A stretch of 64,000 bases of DNA from the NCBI GenBank assembly GCA_003712055.1, contig RHLJ01000004.1:62001-126000 (forward strand), in the 5' to 3' direction. Under the pieces are notes generated by a model, which was given only the letters and a program-made list of their open reading frames with translations, did no database searches and had not been told where the DNA came from. Source of the stretch: Balneola sp. (GTDB lineage Bacteria; Bacteroidota; Rhodothermia; Balneolales; Balneolaceae). Position numbers and translations under genes: made by a program. Positions 1-7,566 of this stretch are shown piece after piece; the stretch's first letter is position 1; each line of letters begins with the position of its first letter.

Positions 1-205
1 GACTATCACCAATATGATGAACTACTTGCTTAACTGTCCATCCACCTTCCCGATATGGAGTATTTAATTGTTCTACTTCTGCATAGTAGATTTCATTCTT
101 GATTTTACCTGGTAATGCCTTGATTTCTGCTATAAAACCAGGAACATCATCCATGCTGTAGATAGCATTTAAATCAAAATTTCCGATCGGGTATCTTCTA
201 TCCAT
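1..205 (-). CDS. YfiT/DinB-family thiol transferase-like protein (3' part cut by window edge)
   Basis: The first 68 codons are visible, beginning at ATG 205-203 and running off the left edge. The protein starts MDRRYPIGNF and contains the stretch LNTPYREGGWTVKQVVHH, which is the N-terminal hallmark of the YfiT (BstA-like) branch of the DinB four-helix superfamily. Family members are metal-binding cytoplasmic enzymes that move bacillithiol or similar thiols onto electrophiles, and some are annotated as metal-dependent hydrolases. One of the expected metal histidines is in the VVHH stretch; the others lie outside the window. An AAGGAG ribosome site sits six bases before the start and a TATATTTG -7 box lies upstream. 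The family call is firm, the substrate is not known. Confidence 0.85.
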   Translation of the reverse strand, partial: MDRRYPIGNFDLNAIYSMDDVPGFIAEIKALPGKIKNEIYYAEVEQLNTPYREGGWTVKQVVHHIGDS

Positions 206-642
206 TAAGTCTCCTTATTTAGCTCAAACAAATATACCATCTTTCCTAAAGTGAAAGGATTTCATTTTCCAATTCTTTTCCACACTCTAAAAGACAAACA
301 AAATGAAATTTAAATATTTAATAGTTATTTGTAGTTCATGTGGAAATGTTGAAAACAAACTTTTCATTTTTTCCAACAACGCTTGACAATGCTTTGTGGA
401 TAGTGATGTGGAGAAAATGAGTAATATTATTAGTGATTTAAAGGAAGCGTATTTGAGTTCTCCACAGCTGCACAAAAATCACACAGTAAATACATCAATA
501 TTCAATTAACATGAAAAGTTATTCTTTCGAACTGTGAATAGAGTCGCTGCTTTGTGGAAACTTGTTTATAATTCGAAGCGATTTTTGTTTTCCAAATGTT
601 ATGAAATCGCTATCCACATATTAATCCACATAAAAGACCAGA
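206..642. other. Candidate replication origin (AT-rich gene-free region with DnaA-box cluster)
   Basis: This 437-base gap between divergent genes has no convincing gene. It holds eight 9-mers ending in the DnaA core TCCACA: on the plus strand TTTTCCACA (276-284), TTCTCCACA (458-466), CTATCCACA (610-618) and TAATCCACA (622-630); on the minus strand ATTTCCACA (339-347), CTATCCACA (395-403), TTCTCCACA (407-415) and GTTTCCACA (553-561). The first fits TTWTNCACA exactly; the others differ at one position. AT-rich runs lie between them, for example around 300-335 and 480-540. Two parS-like sites 28 kb away and mnmG-rsmG, often near origins, agree with an origin-proximal location. No dnaA gene is visible, so this is inference. 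Confidence 0.4.
229..236 (-). promoter_or_regulatory. Promoter -7 box of the YfiT-like gene
   Basis: On the minus strand this reads TATATTTG, a perfect Bacteroidota -7 element (TAnnTTTG), 24 bases before the YfiT ATG and ahead of its AAGGAG ribosome site. No TTG is found about 20 bases further upstream, so the -33 part is missing or weak. Confidence 0.45.
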
Positions 643-1083
643 ATGAGAGTTGTTATTCAGCGCGTGAAATCAGCTTCTGTAACTGTTGAGGAAAGAGTAA
701 CGGGAGTAATTAGTAAAGGGTTATTGTTACTGGTTGGTGTTCATCAGGAGGATGGTATTGAAAAGATGAAATGGATGTGCGAAAAGATTCTAAAGCTTCG
801 GATTTTTGAAGATGAGGAAGGGAAAATGAATAAATCGGTATCAGATGTTGAAGGGGGAATCCTGGTAGTTTCGCAATTCACTCTTTATGGAGATACAAAG
901 AAGGGAACGCGCCCAAGTTTTATTGAAGCAGCACGGCCAGAAAAAGCAGAACCTATGTATGAAGAAATGGTTCAGTATTTTAAGGATCACTCTTCTTTAG
1001 ATATTCAAACCGGAGAATTTGGAGCAATGATGGATGTATCGTTAGTAAATGATGGGCCAGTAACCCTGGTTTTGGAGAAGTAA
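643..1083 (+). CDS. dtd: D-aminoacyl-tRNA deacylase
   Basis: A 146-residue protein of normal length for Dtd, the cytoplasmic homodimer that hydrolyses D-amino acids (and glycine from tRNA-Ala) off mischarged tRNAs as a proofreading step of translation. The two family signatures are present: SQFTLYGD at residues 77-84 and NDGPVT at 136-141, which carries the Gly-Pro motif that reaches across the dimer into the partner active site. The start MRVVIQRVKSASV matches the usual Dtd N terminus. It is the first gene rightward from the candidate origin, and its TAA stop is one base before the start of the next gene, so the two are probably co-transcribed. Confidence 0.97.
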   Translation: MRVVIQRVKSASVTVEERVTGVISKGLLLLVGVHQEDGIEKMKWMCEKILKLRIFEDEEGKMNKSVSDVEGGILVVSQFTLYGDTKKGTRPSFIEAARPEKAEPMYEEMVQYFKDHSSLDIQTGEFGAMMDVSLVNDGPVTLVLEK

Positions 1084-1084
1084 A

Positions 1085-1978
1085 TTGGCTGTTATTTTCA
1101 TTTTTATTGATGGGGTTGGGATTGGGAATGCGTCAGATGAAAATCCATTTTATGTAGATAGCTATGAAAGCTTTGAGGTGCTATCCGGTGGGAATTTTAC
1201 GTTAAATGGTGAGCCCAGATCATCAATGAATCATATTTATAAACCTATTGATGCTAACCTGGGAGTAGAAGGCCTTCCTCAAAGTGGTACCGGACAAACC
1301 ACATTATTTACCGGGGAGAATGCATCAGAAATTATAGGAAAGCATTTTGGTCCATACCCTCATACAGGGATCAAACATTTGTTAAGAGAGCGAAGCATTT
1401 TTCATGAGGTTAAAGAGGAAGGGAAGAAACCATACTTCATGAATGCCTACCCTCCCATATTTTTTGAACATTCCGAGAAAAGAAATCGATGGAGTTGTTC
1501 CACACTAATGGTAAAAAGTGCCGGAGTTAAACTTAATTCAACAGATGAAGTTCTTAAAGGAGAAGCAATCACAGCTGAAATTGTACAAAATGCCTGGAGA
1601 GAAAGACTGGGAATTGATATTCCTAAAATTAATGCGAAAGAAGCAGCTCAGCGTTTATTAAATATGGCAGGAAGCTTTGATGTTGTATTCTATGAATATT
1701 ACCTCACTGATAAGGCTGGTCATAATAAAAGTCTTGAAGATTCAAGAAATGTATTAGGTACACTAGATCAGTTTCTACTTCACATTATATCTAATAAACG
1801 AAGAAGTGATACTCTTGTAATTACCAGTGATCATGGAAATCTGGAAGATCTTTCAGTCAGAACTCATACCAGAAACGCAGTTCCGTTATTTGTTTTAGGC
1901 GAAGGAATAGAGCACTTCAATGAGGTTGAAAGTCTGATGGAAGTGAAGGAAGCAATATTGAGGAGTGTACAGTTATAA
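1085..1978 (+). CDS. Alkaline phosphatase-superfamily metalloenzyme
   Basis: A 297-residue protein of the alkaline phosphatase / phosphoglycerate mutase fold. The N-terminal IFIDGVGIG provides a metal-binding Asp (D9), SGTGQTT at 67-73 gives the Ser/Thr nucleophile region, and SDHGN at 248-252 gives the Asp-His metal pair, with a further His in RTHTRN near 261. The start is a TTG at 1085: the IDG motif needs it, dtd ends one base earlier, and GGAG lies about nine bases upstream. It is probably cytoplasmic, having no signal peptide. It resembles stand-alone metalloenzymes sometimes annotated as phosphoglyceromutase- or phosphopentomutase-like, but it is shorter than either and the substrate cannot be read from the sequence. 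Confidence 0.8.
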   Translation: MAVIFIFIDGVGIGNASDENPFYVDSYESFEVLSGGNFTLNGEPRSSMNHIYKPIDANLGVEGLPQSGTGQTTLFTGENASEIIGKHFGPYPHTGIKHLLRERSIFHEVKEEGKKPYFMNAYPPIFFEHSEKRNRWSCSTLMVKSAGVKLNSTDEVLKGEAITAEIVQNAWRERLGIDIPKINAKEAAQRLLNMAGSFDVVFYEYYLTDKAGHNKSLEDSRNVLGTLDQFLLHIISNKRRSDTLVITSDHGNLEDLSVRTHTRNAVPLFVLGEGIEHFNEVESLMEVKEAILRSVQL

Positions 1979-1983
1979 TTGCT

Positions 1984-2047
1984 GATTCTTCGCAAGTATG
2001 CTCAGAATGAATTTTTAATGTCATCCTGAGGCTACCGCCGAAGGATC
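1984..2047. repeat. Pair of palindromic dispersed repeats (family A)
   Basis: Two units in inverted order: GATTCTTCG...CTCAGAATGA (1984-2010) and GTCATCCTGAG...GAAGGATC (2020-2047). The second unit is identical over 28 bases to the one at 9145-9172. Its last bases overlap the stop codon of the GIY-YIG gene on the minus strand. Confidence 0.85.
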
Positions 2048-2384
2048 AGCCATTTATGGAATTAAGAAACTCTTGTTTTGGTGGCCAGTAACCAAAAATC
2101 TCCTCATTCATAAATCTCCACTCTGTGTTAAACTCATTAATCAAATTTTCTTTCCATCGACGAGTTTTCCCTTTAATGTATTTCTCTGATTGTATTGCGT
2201 CATAAGCATTAGAAAAAGATTCATACCAAACCAAATAAAAACAGGAATATTTAGAAGCGTATGAGTTAGCAGCACCTCTATTTTTATAGTGGAATAGTAA
2301 TCGATTTTCCAGATTATTTGTCATCCCCGTGTACAGTACAGTTTTGGAATAATTTGTAATTATATAAGTATAGTATTGTTTCAC
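2046..2384 (-). CDS. GIY-YIG domain nuclease (UPF0213-like)
   Basis: A small single-domain GIY-YIG protein. The first motif appears as YTYII and the second as LYTGMTNN, followed by the conserved Arg of NNLENRLLFH, the later Tyr/Glu-rich strand, and the Glu of SEKYIKG expected to bind metal. These nucleases cut DNA with one metal ion; the stand-alone UPF0213 type has no settled cellular role. I choose the GTG at 2384-2382 (112 residues) because homologues start at the KQYYTYI stretch and AGAGG lies upstream; another GTG at 2414 would add ten residues. The TGA stop (2048-2046) overlaps a family A repeat, and a degenerate palindrome lies upstream of the gene. This placement suggests a link between nuclease and repeat. 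Confidence 0.85.
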   Translation of the reverse strand: MKQYYTYIITNYSKTVLYTGMTNNLENRLLFHYKNRGAANSYASKYSCFYLVWYESFSNAYDAIQSEKYIKGKTRRWKENLINEFNTEWRFMNEEIFGYWPPKQEFLNSING

Positions 2385-2431
2385 ATATGGTAAGACCTCT
2401 AAAAATAGAAACACTTACAAAATTTTTTGAT

Positions 2432-2463
2432 TCATATCCTGAGTGCATTAGGGCTCATGATGA
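2432..2463. repeat. Degenerate palindrome resembling the family A repeat
   Basis: The stretch has TCATATCCTGAG on one side and CTCATGATGA on the other, an imperfect inverted repeat with the same CCTGAG/CTCA ends as the family A units. It lies just upstream of the GIY-YIG gene, so that gene has repeat-like DNA on both sides. Confidence 0.4.
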
Positions 2464-2497
2464 CTAGTTAGATCTATTAAATCAGTACATTCAGTCC

Positions 2498-3964
2498 ATG
2501 AAAAAAATCCTGATTTATACTCTTCTAGCCCTGGTGGTTATCTATGGACTTCTGTTAATCCCGGATAATTCTTCCATAAATATTGAAAGCGAAGGAAATT
2601 CAACACCTTTCGTTTGGAACCAGGATTCAAGATGGGATCAATTGGAAGTAGAATTTTTAAGAGCAAAGGAAAACAGATCAGAAAGTGATATCGAGCTAAT
2701 TGAAGTATCTATTAATAATCTAATCTCATTACTAGACGAGTTAGAAAAAGAACCTTTTGAGTATTCAGATCCAAGACTGGAAGAGTTATTAAATAGATTC
2801 TTCGAAATAGCACCACTTATAGCTGCCCAGGAAGTTCAGAATAAAGACTTCATTGAACTGTATAATCGGGCACGGAGAATATTAAAAGCAGAATCTGCTA
2901 ACTGGGATATCGAAAACCATGAAACAAGAGTTGCTTTGTATAAGGTTTTATATGGGATGAGGGCTACAGTAGAAGAGGTGCTTCTTCAATCGAAAGAAGA
3001 AATTGACCCTGTGTTATATGTGAAAGAGGAAGAATCAGTAACACCATCTACCATGCTTTTTGGTATTAAGGTTCATAGTGGGGATTTGCTCGTTTCCAGA
3101 GGAGGAGCAGAAGTATCGGCATTGATTTCAAGAGGAAATGATTTTCCAGGAAATTTTTCACACGTAGCGCTTATTTATATAGACGAAGAAACAAATGCAG
3201 CATATTTAATAGAAGCCCATATCGAACGAGGAGTAGCAATAGCATCTGCTCAGGAATATGTAAGTGATGGAAAAATCAGGTTTATGGTTTTACGGCCAAG
3301 AGCAGATTTACCTCAGATGGAGGCAAACCCCATGCTTCCTCATATCGCAGCAAAAGAAGTATATGAAGAAGTTCTACAGAGGCATATTCCATATGATTTT
3401 AAAATGAATTTCTTCGACTCGGAAGCAATGTTTTGCTCTGAGGTTGGATCATATGCATACAAAAATAATGGGATCCAGCTTTGGCAGTCAGAATCCACAA
3501 TTTCATCATTTGGAGTTGTAACGTTGCTAAATACTTTTGGTGTTGAGAATTTTGTCACCCAAATGCCTTCCGATTTAGAATATGACCCTCAACTTTCGGT
3601 AGTAGGTGAGTGGAGAAATACGGAAGCTCTATATGATGATCATTTATATAATGCCGTAATCGATGCAATGCTGGAGCAAGCAGATAGAGGAGAAAAAATA
3701 GGATTCAATCCGTTAATGCTTCCGTTTGGGAGAATATTGAAAAGTTACAGCTGGATGAAAAACCAATTTGGGAAAGAGGGCCCTGTACCTGAGGGAATGA
3801 GTGCAACACAAGCATTAAAAAGTGATGCTTTTATTACCCGTCATGAAAAAATTAAAATGCTAACCGATCGGAAAGTGAAAGAGTTTGAAGAAAAGGAAAG
3901 ATACTTTCCTCCTTATTGGGAAATGGTGAAATTGGCAAGAGAAAGTGCTAATTCTTATAAATAA
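2498..3964 (+). CDS. YiiX/YebB-like permuted NlpC/P60 cysteine hydrolase
   Basis: A 488-residue protein with an N-terminal membrane anchor or signal (KKILIYTLLALVVIYGLLLI), so it acts outside the cytoplasm. A helical region (about residues 40-180) is followed by a circularly permuted NlpC/P60-type domain: GDLLVSRGG opens it, SHVALIYI carries the catalytic His, LIEAH the acidic partner, and FCSEVGSYAY (about residue 312) the catalytic Cys. The motif order His-Glu-Cys is typical of YiiX/YebB proteins. Family members are thought to hydrolyse amide or ester bonds in peptidoglycan or lipids, but few substrates are known. A C-terminal tail of about 110 residues follows the domain. The gene stands alone. 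Confidence 0.75.
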   Translation: MKKILIYTLLALVVIYGLLLIPDNSSINIESEGNSTPFVWNQDSRWDQLEVEFLRAKENRSESDIELIEVSINNLISLLDELEKEPFEYSDPRLEELLNRFFEIAPLIAAQEVQNKDFIELYNRARRILKAESANWDIENHETRVALYKVLYGMRATVEEVLLQSKEEIDPVLYVKEEESVTPSTMLFGIKVHSGDLLVSRGGAEVSALISRGNDFPGNFSHVALIYIDEETNAAYLIEAHIERGVAIASAQEYVSDGKIRFMVLRPRADLPQMEANPMLPHIAAKEVYEEVLQRHIPYDFKMNFFDSEAMFCSEVGSYAYKNNGIQLWQSESTISSFGVVTLLNTFGVENFVTQMPSDLEYDPQLSVVGEWRNTEALYDDHLYNAVIDAMLEQADRGEKIGFNPLMLPFGRILKSYSWMKNQFGKEGPVPEGMSATQALKSDAFITRHEKIKMLTDRKVKEFEEKERYFPPYWEMVKLARESANSYK

Positions 3965-3973
3965 GGTTGATTC

Positions 3974-5878
3974 CTAGTTTCTGACCAAAGACCAATCATC
4001 CGTCCTGAAAGGCACTGCGGGCAAATCTTCTGAATTATACAAAGAGACCTCTGGATTATCTGCCCAGGCATACCGAACAGCAACTGGATTAGCTACAAAC
4101 TCAGAAGAAACGATAATTTTATCCCCCTCAATTCTGGCATCTGCCCAATAAAAGGTTTTATCATCACCGGCAATTTCAAAACTGAGAGGTTTGTTGGCTC
4201 CTTTCAGCACAAAACCTTCTCCGATAAAATCAAAACTCAGCTCTATGCTCGATCCATTAATGATATGCTCCTTATACATTGGGCCTGAGTGTACAATTTC
4301 TTCCCCGTATGCTATGCGTTTAGCAGATTGCCACAAACGATAACCAACATCTTCTTTATTTCTTGGATGAATATCATCTGCCTCCCCGATATCAATAATG
4401 GTAGCCATGCCTGTGTTTGGTACCGACAAAGTTTGAGTTTGCGCATCACGGAGTCCAGCCCAGTAGGAGTCCTGAGGCTGCTCTGCTCTCTCTAAAAAAT
4501 TTGCCAACTGTACAAATAGAAAAGGAAAATCTCCCAAACCCCATATTGCTCTCCATTCTTCAATCATGGAAGAAAACAATTCACGATACCAATAATAGTG
4601 ACCCACATTACTTTCTCCCTGGTACCAAATAGCTCCTTTTATTCCAAAACCTGCCATTGGATGGATCATAGAATTATATAAAAAACCGGGAGAGTGTTCA
4701 TATAATATATAATCTCCAAGTTCGGGCTCAACAGTGTTGCTGAACATCCATGTGTCAGAAAGATCAATTTTTTGATTTCCAATGCTAATCCAAAAATCAT
4801 TTTCACTGCCAATGAAAACTCTGTTGTCCCAGTCTTCAACTGTTCTTATAGCTAATACATTTTCTCCTTCATTAAGTAGTTTTTTGTCAATATCTATAAG
4901 CTTTGGTTCGTCACTCCAAATTTTATAGTAAATCTGCTGCCCATTCAAAAAAGCAACGGTAAATTTACCCGGATTTCCAAACGAAAGCACAGCATCATCA
5001 ACTGACTCAACTGAAAAAGTTTTTCTAAACCAAACATAATCTTGAAGTGCTTCTAAGTTTGGAAGTTCGATGGTATTCCACTCTGAATCATCAAACTCTT
5101 CTTCATGGACTCCATATTTTAAGAGTTCCGTTTGGTCAATGAGCCTTGACCAACGGATTTCATTTTCTTTCTGTGCTCTCGTAAGCTTCTGTTCCCAGTT
5201 GGGTTCTGAAAGAACTTCAATCGCTTCTTCTTCATACCCTTCAACGGATTGTAATCGCTTAGCTGGTGTCCATGCCTGTGCTGGTGTCCCTCCCCAATTA
5301 GAATCAATAATCCCAACAGGAACTCCTTTTTCAGAATGATTGAGTTTTGCAAAATGCCAGGCGACAGCAGAAAATTCAGGACTATTTTCTGGATTGGAAA
5401 TTTTCCACTCTCCTCCACTTAAATGATCTTCAGGTTTATAAGAAATTACATTCGGAACTTCGAAGAACCGAATTTCAGGAAGATCACTATTGGCGATTTC
5501 TTCTTCCCAATTGTTTACTCGCTGATTCAGCTTCCATTCCATATTGCTTTGTCCGCCCGCAATCCAAACATCACCGATATAAACATCCTGAATCAAAATT
5601 TTTGTACTACCGGAAATGCTTACTTCATAAGGCCCCCCTGCGTTCTGTTTAGGAAGAAAAACCTGCCAATAGCCATCCATATTTGTAGTGGTGATTTCGG
5701 AAGAGCCATTAAGAGTAACGGTTATGTTTTGCCTCGGGGTATCCCATCCCCAAAACTTAAGATTCTCTTCTCGTTGGAGAACCATATGATCCGAAAAAAG
5801 AAGTGGAAGTCGAAGATCCTGGGCAAAAGAAGAAGAAGAGATCAGCATAGCAACAAGGAGGGAAACGAATTTAGTCAT
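3974..5878 (-). CDS. Secreted sialate O-acetylesterase (SGNH hydrolase)
   Basis: A 634-residue secreted carbohydrate esterase that removes O-acetyl groups from sialic acid or related sugars. After a signal peptide ending SSSFAQ the mature protein opens LRLPLLFSDHMVLQRE, the hallmark of this family. The SGNH blocks are GGQSNMEW (nucleophile Ser), GAIWYQGESN, and DIGEADDIHP with the catalytic Asp and His. The middle part forms the jelly-roll insert usual in the family. The frame is open further upstream, to 6316, but that would overlap glpK; the ATG at 5878-5876 places the signal peptide correctly. The gene is divergent from glpK. The exact acetylated sugar is unknown. Confidence 0.9.
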   Translation of the reverse strand: MTKFVSLLVAMLISSSSFAQDLRLPLLFSDHMVLQREENLKFWGWDTPRQNITVTLNGSSEITTTNMDGYWQVFLPKQNAGGPYEVSISGSTKILIQDVYIGDVWIAGGQSNMEWKLNQRVNNWEEEIANSDLPEIRFFEVPNVISYKPEDHLSGGEWKISNPENSPEFSAVAWHFAKLNHSEKGVPVGIIDSNWGGTPAQAWTPAKRLQSVEGYEEEAIEVLSEPNWEQKLTRAQKENEIRWSRLIDQTELLKYGVHEEEFDDSEWNTIELPNLEALQDYVWFRKTFSVESVDDAVLSFGNPGKFTVAFLNGQQIYYKIWSDEPKLIDIDKKLLNEGENVLAIRTVEDWDNRVFIGSENDFWISIGNQKIDLSDTWMFSNTVEPELGDYILYEHSPGFLYNSMIHPMAGFGIKGAIWYQGESNVGHYYWYRELFSSMIEEWRAIWGLGDFPFLFVQLANFLERAEQPQDSYWAGLRDAQTQTLSVPNTGMATIIDIGEADDIHPRNKEDVGYRLWQSAKRIAYGEEIVHSGPMYKEHIINGSSIELSFDFIGEGFVLKGANKPLSFEIAGDDKTFYWADARIEGDKIIVSSEFVANPVAVRYAWADNPEVSLYNSEDLPAVPFRTDDWSLVRN

Positions 5879-5974
5879 CGATATCGAGTGAATTAAAAAT
5901 CGCTTTGAATGTAATCGAAGCATTTCCTTTTCCCAACTTTTTAAAACATATTCAACAGGAAAAAAGGAGTCTGA

Positions 5975-7468
5975 ATGGAGAAAAAATTTGTACTTGCAAT
6001 CGACCAGGGGACAACCAGTTCCAGGGCGATTATTTTTGATCATGATGGAGAAATCAGAGCCGTAGCTCAAAAAGAATTCAAACAGCATTTTCCGAATGAA
6101 GGATGGGTAGAACATAACCCAAACGAGATATGGAAAACCCAGGCAGGAGTGATTGCCGAAGCTATTACCGAATGTGGAGCAAATGGAAAGAACATAGCGG
6201 CTATAGGAATTACAAACCAAAGAGAAACCACGGTTGTGTGGGATAGAGAAACCGGAGAGCCGGTATATAACGCTATTGTATGGCAGGATAGGAGAACATC
6301 CGACTATTGTGATCAATTAAAAGCAGAAGGCTGGGAAGAGAAAATCAAAGAAAAGACTGGACTTGTAATAGATAGCTATTTCTCCGGAACAAAAGTGAGA
6401 TGGATTTTAGAAAACGTAGATGGAGCCCGAACAAAAGCAGAACAAGGCAAACTCGCCTTTGGAACCATTGATTCCTGGCTAGTCTGGAATCTTACTAAAG
6501 GAGAAACACATGTAACCGATGTGACCAACGCATCTCGAACAATGCTTTATAATATATGCGAAGGAAAATGGGATGAAGAGCTGCTCCAGTTAATGGGAAT
6601 CCCTCAAAGCATGCTGCCCGAAGTTAAGTCATCAAGTGAAGTTTACTGTCATACTAAAACCACTATTTTTGCTCATGAAGTGCCTATTGCTGGAATTGCA
6701 GGAGATCAGCAAGCAGCCATGTTTGGACAAATGTGCACGCGGCCGGGAATGTTGAAGAATACCTACGGAACAGGTTCCTTTATTATGTTTAATACAGGAA
6801 CAGAAGCCGTTGAATCTAAAAACAACCTACTCACTACAATAGGTTATCAGGTTAATGATGAGACGATCTATGCGTTAGAAGGAAGTATTTTCATAGCCGG
6901 CGCCGTTGTTCAATGGCTACGCGACGGGCTTGGAATTATTAAGTCTTCTTCTGAAATAGAAAAACTCGCCCTATCAGAAGAGGATAATGGAGGAGTTTAC
7001 CTGGTACCGGCATTTGCCGGATTAGGAGCTCCACACTGGGACCAGCGAGCCCGGGGTTCTTTGTTTGGATTAACCCGGGGATCAACTGCGGGACATATAG
7101 CACGGGCCGCGTTAGAGGGAATCGCTTTTCAGGTAAAAGATGTGTTAGATGCCATGGAAGCCGATTCCGGTATCGATATCCAGGAACTTCGAGTAGACGG
7201 AGGGGCAACAGTTAATAATACATTAATGCAATTCCAGTCAGATATTCTGCAAATTCCCATTGTCCGTCCAAAAATACTGGAGACAACGGCACTTGGAGCA
7301 GCGTACCTGGCCGGGCTGGCAGTAGGGTTTTGGAAGGACGCAGACGAAATTGGAAAACAATGGCAGGAGGAAAAGCGATTTGAACCAAAAATGGGCTCAA
7401 ATGAAGTTCAAAGTCTCCTCTCAAAATGGAATAAAGCCGTGGAAAAAAGTAAAGGGTGGATCTCGTAG
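5975..7468 (+). CDS. glpK: Glycerol kinase
   Basis: A 497-residue FGGY-family kinase that makes sn-glycerol 3-phosphate from glycerol and ATP in the cytoplasm, the first step of glycerol use. The N-terminal [18 protein letters not shown] holds the phosphate-1 motif with Asp10, [11 protein letters not shown] follows the family pattern, and [13 protein letters not shown] and TYGTGSF are typical GlpK blocks. The length equals that of known GlpK proteins. A strong AAGGAG ribosome site lies seven bases before the ATG. It heads a glpK-glpD-glpF series on the same strand, with repeat-filled gaps of about 100 bases between genes. Confidence 0.97.
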   Translation: MEKKFVLAIDQGTTSSRAIIFDHDGEIRAVAQKEFKQHFPNEGWVEHNPNEIWKTQAGVIAEAITECGANGKNIAAIGITNQRETTVVWDRETGEPVYNAIVWQDRRTSDYCDQLKAEGWEEKIKEKTGLVIDSYFSGTKVRWILENVDGARTKAEQGKLAFGTIDSWLVWNLTKGETHVTDVTNASRTMLYNICEGKWDEELLQLMGIPQSMLPEVKSSSEVYCHTKTTIFAHEVPIAGIAGDQQAAMFGQMCTRPGMLKNTYGTGSFIMFNTGTEAVESKNNLLTTIGYQVNDETIYALEGSIFIAGAVVQWLRDGLGIIKSSSEIEKLALSEEDNGGVYLVPAFAGLGAPHWDQRARGSLFGLTRGSTAGHIARAALEGIAFQVKDVLDAMEADSGIDIQELRVDGGATVNNTLMQFQSDILQIPIVRPKILETTALGAAYLAGLAVGFWKDADEIGKQWQEEKRFEPKMGSNEVQSLLSKWNKAVEKSKGWIS

Positions 7469-7556
7469 TCATCCTGAGGATACTTCCGAAGGATCTAATT
7501 GTAAATCAATAACCGATAATCAAACTTCACAGATCCCTGGTCAAGCCCGGGATGAC
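7468..7556. repeat. Pair of palindromic dispersed repeats between glpK and glpD
   Basis: GTCATCCTGAGG...GAAGGATC (7468-7495) begins on the last base of the glpK stop codon. A second, inverted unit GATCCCTGGTC...GGGATGAC (7532-7556) uses a different core, so it belongs to another subfamily with the same outer ends. Together they could form one long hairpin in the transcript. Confidence 0.8.
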
Positions 7557-7566
7557 ATAAAACGAA

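Noticed and set aside
287-475. Minus-strand open frame of 62 codons in the gap before dtd
   Set aside because: No ribosome site, low-complexity AT-rich composition, overlaps the DnaA-box cluster, and no recognisable motif.
5423-5896. Plus-strand frame of 157 codons opposite the esterase
   Set aside because: Overlaps a firmly identified gene; no family features.
5879-6316. N-terminal extension of the sialate O-acetylesterase frame
   Set aside because: It overlaps glpK on the other strand and would put a signal peptide in the middle of the protein.
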